Part shown: positions 33,508 through 38,349 of the stretch, piece by piece | Position numbering within the stretch: the stretch's first letter is position 1 | Layout of the letters: the number at the start of each line of letters is the position of its first letter | Source: Betaproteobacteria bacterium | GTDB taxonomy: Bacteria; Pseudomonadota; Gammaproteobacteria; Burkholderiales; SG8-41 | Direction: 5' to 3' | DNA: 38,349 nucleotides | Assembly (NCBI GenBank): GCA_028291945.1 | Contig: JAQGNH010000129.1 | Span: 1 to 38,349 of the forward strand | Program-made: the position numbers and the translations under genes | Notes under the pieces: model-generated | What the model was told of the DNA's origin: nothing | What the model saw: the letters and a program-made list of their open reading frames with translations, nothing else | Database searches by the model: none

Positions 33508-34505
33508 AGGCCATCGATCTTCACAACCACGTCATCCCGCGCACGATCATCAACGCCGTGCGCGAGCAGCCGGAGCTTTACAGGAAGGACAAGGTCGCGA
33601 TCGAACAGCACGGCGACGACATCATCCTCGTGCTCGGCAGCAAGAAGTTTCCAATGGAGCGGGAGCTTTACGATCCAGACGCCAAGGTCGAGGTAATGGC
33701 GCGCAAAGGGATACATCTGTCAGTGATCTCGCCTGCGCCGCTCGTCTTCTTCTACGGTCTCGATGCGAACGACGGGCTCAAGGCTGCGCGTATCGTGAAT
33801 GACGGTGTCGCGCAGATGGTCGCCGCCCGACCGGATCGCCTGCGCGGGATGGCTACGCTGCCGATGCAGAACCCGGACGCAGCCATCACCGAGCTCGAGC
33901 GCGTGGTGAAAGAGTACGGCTTCAAGGCGGTCGAGCTGGGTACCGCAATCGGCGACGTCGAGCTGTCGGACGCGAAGCTCAGGCCCGTTCTGCGGCGGAT
34001 CGAGGAGCTCAAGGTCGTGCTCTTCGCGCATTCGAACGTGATGGGCTCGAGCGGCCGCCTCGACTGTCACTACCTCACCAACCTGATTGGGAATCCGCTC
34101 GACACGACCATCATGGTGGGCAAGCTCATGTTCAGCGGTGCGCTCGACGAGCTGAAGTCCCTCAGGATCCTGCTCGCGCATGGCGGCGGATTCATCCCGT
34201 ATCAGATCGGCCGCTTCGAGCATGGACATACGGTACGGGCCGACACGGCGGGGGATACGAAGACCAAGCCGCTGGAAATGCTCAAGCGCTTCTGGTTCGA
34301 CGCGCTTACGCATCACCCGCAAGCGACGCGCCATCTCCTGAACATGGTCGGGTCCGAGCGCGTCGTGATTGGAACCGACTCGCCCTACGACATGGGCGAA
34401 GAGCGCCCGATCGAAATGCTCGATGCGGTACCCGGTCTGACGCAAGCCGAGCGCGATGACGTTTGTTACCGAAGCGCGATGGGGCTTTTCGACGGCGCGC
34501 TTTAA
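33504..34505 (+). CDS. Amidohydrolase-2 family enzyme, ACMSD-like decarboxylase
   Basis: 333 residues. Motifs of the aminocarboxymuconate-semialdehyde decarboxylase group: AIDLHNHVIP (His7, His9 metal ligands), LRGMATLPMQNPDAAI, VLFAHSN, ILLAHGGGFIPYQIGRFEHG, WFDALTHHP and IGTDSPYDMG with the late Asp. These zinc enzymes decarboxylate or hydrolyse aromatic-derived acids. The exact substrate is not readable. It is translationally coupled to the cupin gene and converges on the hydrolase-Bug operon. Confidence 0.85.
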   Translation: MKAIDLHNHVIPRTIINAVREQPELYRKDKVAIEQHGDDIILVLGSKKFPMERELYDPDAKVEVMARKGIHLSVISPAPLVFFYGLDANDGLKAARIVNDGVAQMVAARPDRLRGMATLPMQNPDAAITELERVVKEYGFKAVELGTAIGDVELSDAKLRPVLRRIEELKVVLFAHSNVMGSSGRLDCHYLTNLIGNPLDTTIMVGKLMFSGALDELKSLRILLAHGGGFIPYQIGRFEHGHTVRADTAGDTKTKPLEMLKRFWFDALTHHPQATRHLLNMVGSERVVIGTDSPYDMGEERPIEMLDAVPGLTQAERDDVCYRSAMGLFDGAL

Positions 34506-34527
34506 GACCGCGGACGGAGGAGCAGTG

Positions 34528-34547
34528 CCTGCCGCTTTAGCGGTAGG
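34528..34547. other. Hairpin between convergent genes
   Basis: CCTGCCGCT-TT-AGCGGTAGG forms a near-perfect stem (one G-T pair) 22 bases after the ACMSD-like stop codon, in the 138-base gap before a convergent gene. It lacks a T-run, so it may act as a weak or Rho-assisted transcription end or an RNA-stabilising structure. Confidence 0.4.
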
Positions 34548-34643
34548 TGCGACCCGGGAGCGGGCTGGGGCGCGCGGATCAGGACCCGCAGCTATTGAGT
34601 GCTTACGCGGTCGCCTTCTGATGACGGACGTCTGCTCGGCGCT

Positions 34644-35480
34644 TCAGCGCGCCGGCCAGCCAAGCCAATCGCACAGCGCACGGCCCATCGTGAGCTCGAG
34701 CGCTTCAGCTTCGAGCCACGGCATTTCCTGCGTGAACATCGTGACTGCTTCGCGATAGCTGCACGGCAGGCGCGAGAGATCCGTACCCCAGAACAGCCGC
34801 TCGGCGCCGAACGCATCGTACACACGGCGCAAATGCGAATGCAGACGCCGGTAGGGATAGGCGTCGCTCGTGTAGATCGGAAGACAGCTCAATTTCAACG
34901 CGACGTTCGGCCGCCGTGCGAGCTTCAGCAAGTCGTCTAGATTGCGAAACGCCTGCTCGTCGTTGCCATCGGTCAGACCCAGATGATCGAGCGCGAGCTT
35001 GAGCGCGGGATGCCGCTCGGCGATCGCGTCGATGATGTGGGAATCTTCATGCCGCGCGAAGAGCATGATCGGCACGCCGGCTCTCTCGGCGCGGGGCCAC
35101 AGCCAGTCGAGGCGGCTTTCGGTCAGGAGCGCTCGCTGCTGCGCTCGGTGGACGGTGAAGCGTATGCCGAGCATGCCGTGTCGCTCGAGCCAGCTTTCGA
35201 TCACACCCGGCAGCGCCGGTGCATCGAGATCGATGCGCCCCATCACAGCAAAGCGGTCGGGATGAGCATCGGCCGCGGCGAGAACCACATCGTTGCGCGG
35301 ACCTTCCCACGCGGGCGCGACGAGCAGTGCGCGATGCACGCCTGCGGCATCCATTTCCTTCAACAGCTCGTCTTGCGTCAGCGGCTCGGCGCGATGGGGA
35401 TACGGCTCGGAGGGCGGCGGCCACGGGCGCTCGGCCGTGTTCGGGGCCCAGATGTGAACCTGGGAATCGACGATCAACAT
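34644..35480 (-). CDS. Amidohydrolase-2 family hydrolase, Gln-x-His subgroup
   Basis: 278 residues. The opening reads LIVDSQVHIWAPN, so the usual HxH metal pair is Gln7-x-His9. ALDHLGLTDG and RLFWGTDLSRLPCSYREAV supply the later barrel residues, including the catalytic Asp in WGTDLSR. It is a close paralogue of the 36447-37277 protein (same QVH opening, PIYTSDAYPYRRLH, MGRALC-WLGW ending). It is the last gene of a three-gene operon, seven bases after the Bug stop. A lactonase or amidase role is inferred; metal-independent relatives such as LigI exist. Confidence 0.85.
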   Translation of the reverse strand: MLIVDSQVHIWAPNTAERPWPPPSEPYPHRAEPLTQDELLKEMDAAGVHRALLVAPAWEGPRNDVVLAAADAHPDRFAVMGRIDLDAPALPGVIESWLERHGMLGIRFTVHRAQQRALLTESRLDWLWPRAERAGVPIMLFARHEDSHIIDAIAERHPALKLALDHLGLTDGNDEQAFRNLDDLLKLARRPNVALKLSCLPIYTSDAYPYRRLHSHLRRVYDAFGAERLFWGTDLSRLPCSYREAVTMFTQEMPWLEAEALELTMGRALCDWLGWPAR

Positions 35481-35487
35481 CTCACGT

Positions 35488-36450
35488 CTAGGGTTTCGAC
35501 TCCGACATCACCCTGTCCCATTTCGTGAGCTCTTTCTGAAAGAAATCGCCGAACTCGGCGGGGCTGTTCGCGACGACTTCGGCACCCTCGTCTGCGTAGC
35601 GCTTCTTTGCATCGGACGCATTAAGCCCTTTGACGATGGCCGCATTCAGCTTCGCCACCGTGTCGGAAGGCGTAGCCGCGGGCGCAACGACGCCCCACCA
35701 CTGGTACGTCTCGTACCCGCGAATGCCAGCCTCATCGACGCTGGGAACCTGCGGCAACATCGATGATCGCTGCAGCGAAGTAACGCCCAGCGCACGCAGC
35801 CGCCGAGCCTGGACATATCCGAGGACCGAGGGAATCGAGACGATCATGAGCTCGACATGGCCCGCCACGAGATCGGTGACCGCAGGCCCAGCGCCCTTGT
35901 AAGGCACATGCACGATGTCGATGTTCGCCATCTTGCGGAAAAGCTCGCCGGCAAGATGCGGCGTAATCCCCACGCCCGACGAGGCGTAGTTGAGCTTCGC
36001 GGGCTGCGCCTTCGCGAGCGCGATCAGTTCCCTCACGCTCGCCGCGGGCACGGACGGATGCACCACCAGCACATTCGGACCGCGTCCTGCCAGCGTAATG
36101 GGCGCAAAATCGTTTCGAAAGTCGAATGCAAGCTTCGGGTACAAACTCGGTGCTGCAGGGCCCGGCATGACCAGAATCGCATATCCATCAGCCGTTCCTT
36201 TCGCGACGAGCTCAGCGGCAACGTTACCGCCCGCACCGGGTCGGTTATCGACGATAACGGGCCGCGCCCAGATTTCATTCAACTTCTGCGCGACGATACG
36301 CGCGGTCATATCCGCGCCACCGCCGGGCGGAAAACCGACGACCACGCGTACGGGCTTGCTCGGAAAATCCTGAGCGATCGCGGTCACAATGGGCGTGCAC
36401 ATCAGCGCGAGCACGACGCGCGCGATTGACAGCGTGATTCTCTTGATCAT
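35488..36450 (-). CDS. Bug family (TctC-like) periplasmic solute-binding protein
   Basis: 320 residues from ATG 36450, overlapping the upstream hydrolase stop (ATGA); the longer in-frame start runs inside that gene. Signal peptide MIKRITLSIARVVLALM...AIA precedes QDFPSKP. Bug motifs: VRVVVGFPPGGGADMTARI, IVDNRPGAGGNVAAE, DGYAILVMPG, VHPSVPAASV, HVPYKGAGPAVTDLVAGH and LPQVPSVDEAGIRGYET. Sandwiched between two paralogous hydrolases, it should bind their substrate or a related carboxylate in the periplasm. Confidence 0.93.
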   Translation of the reverse strand: MIKRITLSIARVVLALMCTPIVTAIAQDFPSKPVRVVVGFPPGGGADMTARIVAQKLNEIWARPVIVDNRPGAGGNVAAELVAKGTADGYAILVMPGPAAPSLYPKLAFDFRNDFAPITLAGRGPNVLVVHPSVPAASVRELIALAKAQPAKLNYASSGVGITPHLAGELFRKMANIDIVHVPYKGAGPAVTDLVAGHVELMIVSIPSVLGYVQARRLRALGVTSLQRSSMLPQVPSVDEAGIRGYETYQWWGVVAPAATPSDTVAKLNAAIVKGLNASDAKKRYADEGAEVVANSPAEFGDFFQKELTKWDRVMSESKP

Positions 36451-37277
36451 GCTCGAGCCTCTCCTGGCAGCGTCCAGCCCAGCCATTCACACAGTGCGCG
36501 TCCCATGATCCATTCGAGGTCGCTCACCGTGAGCCACCTGAGCTCTTCGGCAAAGAGGTTGATACACACGCGATAGCTGCACGGAAGCCGCGTGAGATCG
36601 GAGCCCCAGAAGAGCCGCTTCGGCCCATACGCGTCGTACAAGCGCTTCAGATAGGGATGCAGCCTGCGGTGCGGATACGGCTCGCTCGAATAGATCGGGA
36701 CAGTCGTCAGCTTGACGGCGACATTCTGCAGCGTCGCAAGCGCGCAGAGCTCGGCGATGTGCGTAAACGCCGCGTCGTCGGTGTCACCGCGGTCGATGCC
36801 CATGTGATCGATCGCGATCCTGAGCGCGGGATGGCGCGTTGCGATCGAACGGATGGCGGAAAGTCCGCCCGGCGCATAAATCATCAAAGGGAGCTTGGCC
36901 TGCTCCGCTGCGCTCCAGAACCACTCGAGCGTTTCACTCGCGAGATCGCGCATCAGCTCGGGTGTATGGAACGTGAGCCGTATGCCGAGCATCCCGGGCT
37001 GGTCGAGCCACTTTGCTACCGCGGCACGGTTCGGAGCACCGCCGATTTCGAGGCGGCCCATGACACGGAACCGATCGGGATGAAGGCGCGCAGCTTCGAG
37101 CGCTGTGCTGTTGTTCGGGCCTTCCCAGAACGGCGGTATGACGACGACGCGGTCGACGCCTGCCGCGCGCATTTCCGCGAGCAGATCAGCGAGCTGAAAA
37201 GGCCGCGCACCATGGCGCAAGGGGCGGTCGGGGGGATCGGTTTTCCACAAGTGCACCTGCGCATCTGCAATGAGCAT
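36447..37277 (-). CDS. Amidohydrolase-2 family hydrolase, Gln-x-His subgroup
   Basis: 276 residues. Opening MLIADAQVHLWKTDPPDRP shows Gln7-x-His9, as in its paralogue at 34644. Other motifs: VIPPFWEGPNN, MLGIRLTFHTPELM, AIDHMGIDRGDTDD, LFWGSDLTRLPCSYRVC with the catalytic Asp, and a MGRALCEWLGW tail. It is the first gene of the hydrolase-Bug-hydrolase operon; its stop overlaps the Bug start. Two paralogues in one operon suggest two related substrates or successive steps. Confidence 0.86.
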   Translation of the reverse strand: MLIADAQVHLWKTDPPDRPLRHGARPFQLADLLAEMRAAGVDRVVVIPPFWEGPNNSTALEAARLHPDRFRVMGRLEIGGAPNRAAVAKWLDQPGMLGIRLTFHTPELMRDLASETLEWFWSAAEQAKLPLMIYAPGGLSAIRSIATRHPALRIAIDHMGIDRGDTDDAAFTHIAELCALATLQNVAVKLTTVPIYSSEPYPHRRLHPYLKRLYDAYGPKRLFWGSDLTRLPCSYRVCINLFAEELRWLTVSDLEWIMGRALCEWLGWTLPGEARA

Positions 37278-37352
37278 GAATGTCAGCGAACGATGGGTCG
37301 TAGACGAGCGGCGCGGATCATTTGTTTAGAAGCGTGTTCGAATTCAAAATAG

Positions 37353-37695
37353 ATTCTGGATCGCGCCCTTGCCGGCTTGTCCAGAATGACGTCCGTTGGT
37401 CATCCGTTGCCAGCCGGTCCGGAATGAAGTCTGTTGGTCATCCTGAACTCGACCCCGGATCCATGTGGGCGTTCTGTTGTCATCCTGGACTCGATCCAGG
37501 ATCCATGTTGACGTTGAAACATAAATTCTGGATCCCGCCGTTTGCCGGCTTGTCCAGAATGACGTCCGTTGGTCATCCCTTGCCGGCCTGTCCGGAATGA
37601 AGTCTGTTGGTCATCCTGGACTCGATCCAGGATCCATGTTGACGTTGAACCATAAATTCCGGATCCCGCCCTTGCCGGCTTCTCCAGAATGACGG
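37353..37695. repeat. Tandem cluster of palindromic dispersed repeats
   Basis: Two kinds of palindrome alternate. Type 1 starts ATTCTGGA and ends TCCAGAAT with an inner GCCG..CGGC (units beginning at 37353, 37525 and 37656). Type 2 is GTCATCCTGGACTCGATCC with the perfect inverted repeat TCCTGGA-CTCGA-TCCAGGA (for example 37483-37501 and again near 37615). Unit starts are 172 and 131 bases apart; the difference is one extra type 2 block in the first unit. The family resembles the 'TCATCCTGGACTCGATCCAGGA' elements scattered in many proteobacterial genomes. It fills the 446-base gap between two operons. Confidence 0.8.
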
Positions 37696-37723
37696 TCCAG
37701 CATCGTATTTGCGGGACACACCG

Positions 37724-38349
37724 CTAGTCGAGACGCATCTTGGCCGTTCGCGCGACGCGGCCGAGCCGCGCGGTATCGTTTGCGATGAGCTTCGCAAACT
37801 GCTCGGGCGTGCTCGGCGTCACCTCCGAGCCCTGCGCTAACAGCTTCTCGCGCACGTCAGGCAGCTCGAGCGTGCGCACGAGATCGCGGTTGAGCCGCAC
37901 GATGGTCTCGCGCGGTGTACCTGCCGGCGCCGCCACACCCGTCCACGTGATCAGCTCGTAGCCGGGAACGCCGGACTCGGCGATGGTCGGCACGTCGGGC
38001 GCGATCGCCGCACGCTGCGCTGTCGTGATGCCGAGCACACGCAGACGGCCCGAGCGAACGTGCTGGATCGAGCTGAGCGTGTTCACGAACATGAGCTGCA
38101 CCTGCCCGGCAATGACATCGGTAAGCGCCTGCGCGCTGCCCTTATACGGCACGTGCACCAGATCCACATTCGTCAGCTGCTTGAACATCTCCGCTGAAAT
38201 GTGCGGCGGCGTGCCGTTCCCCGCCGACCCGTAACCCAGCGTTCCCGGTTTTGATTTTGCCAGCGCGATCAGGTCCTGCACGCTTTTCACCGGCAGCTCC
38301 GGGTTCACGACGAGGAAGTTGGGAAAGTTGACCGCGCGGCCGACGGGCG
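37724..38349 (-). CDS. Bug family (TctC-like) periplasmic solute-binding protein (N-terminus beyond window)
   Basis: About 208 C-terminal residues are present; the gene enters from beyond base 38349. Visible Bug motifs: VNFPNFLVVNPELPVKSVQD, LGYGSAGNGTPPHISAEMFK, HVPYKGSAQALTDVIAGQ, IAPDVPTIAESGVPGYELIT and WTGVAAPAGTP. The signal peptide and first lobe are outside the window. It probably belongs to a further hydrolase or transport locus to the right. Confidence 0.93.
   Translation of the reverse strand, partial: PVGRAVNFPNFLVVNPELPVKSVQDLIALAKSKPGTLGYGSAGNGTPPHISAEMFKQLTNVDLVHVPYKGSAQALTDVIAGQVQLMFVNTLSSIQHVRSGRLRVLGITTAQRAAIAPDVPTIAESGVPGYELITWTGVAAPAGTPRETIVRLNRDLVRTLELPDVREKLLAQGSEVTPSTPEQFAKLIANDTARLGRVARTAKMRLD

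Noticed and set aside
37353-37695. CRISPR array
   Set aside because: The repeats are palindromic blocks of unequal spacing, and the sequence between them is itself repeated rather than unique spacers; no cas genes are present.

Overview
The window looks like chromosomal DNA of a GC-rich betaproteobacterium, probably Burkholderiales-like. The main pointers are the many Bug/TctC periplasmic binding proteins (four complete, one cut by the window edge, one decayed), the repeated pairing of these with amidohydrolase-2 family hydrolases, the recC-recB order, and small stress genes (PRC-barrel, DUF1931, PsiE-like) typical of that group. This is inferred from gene content only; there is no rRNA or other marker gene here. 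I saw no tRNA, rRNA or CRISPR array.

Region 1 (1-5736, minus strand): the start of recB, recC, and a membrane-bound hybrid histidine kinase. A dispersed inverted-repeat element sits between recC and recB and reaches the recB start. Region 2 (5825-12616): two LigI-like amidohydrolases and three Bug proteins in convergent or divergent pairs, interrupted by a DUF4258/YgiT-type toxin-antitoxin pair, a lysine/alanine-rich exported protein with a clear terminator, and a small lipoprotein with acidic thrombospondin-type-3-like repeats. Region 3 (12653-17148): a higBA toxin-antitoxin pair, two small unknown genes, a PRC-barrel protein, a DUF1931 histone-fold gene truncated and joined in frame to a frameshifted PsiE-like gene, a response regulator with Glu at the phosphorylation site, and a frameshifted transposase remnant.

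Region 4 (17160-29578) is the centrepiece: ten tightly packed minus-strand genes for building a carbohydrate (three GT-B/GT2 glycosyltransferases, two GT9 heptosyltransferase-like enzymes, a heptose-bisphosphate phosphatase, a short-chain dehydrogenase, a NodU/CmcH-type carbamoyltransferase, a radical SAM/SPASM enzyme and a methyltransferase). It faces a plus-strand pair (PIG-L deacetylase and a second GT2), with a fragment of a nucleotide-sugar epimerase left between them. No flippase, polymerase or ABC exporter is visible, so the product is unknown. A carbamoylated, possibly heptose-containing glycan or glycoconjugate is the best inference.

Region 5 (29932-38349): a decayed Bug gene, a second hybrid histidine kinase, a cupin plus ACMSD-like amidohydrolase operon, and an amidohydrolase-Bug-amidohydrolase operon. 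A tandem cluster of palindromic repeats follows, then one more Bug gene that runs off the window. The Bug and hydrolase pairs probably serve uptake and ring-opening or decarboxylating breakdown of small carboxylates. No TctA/TctB membrane partners are present, so transport must use components encoded elsewhere.
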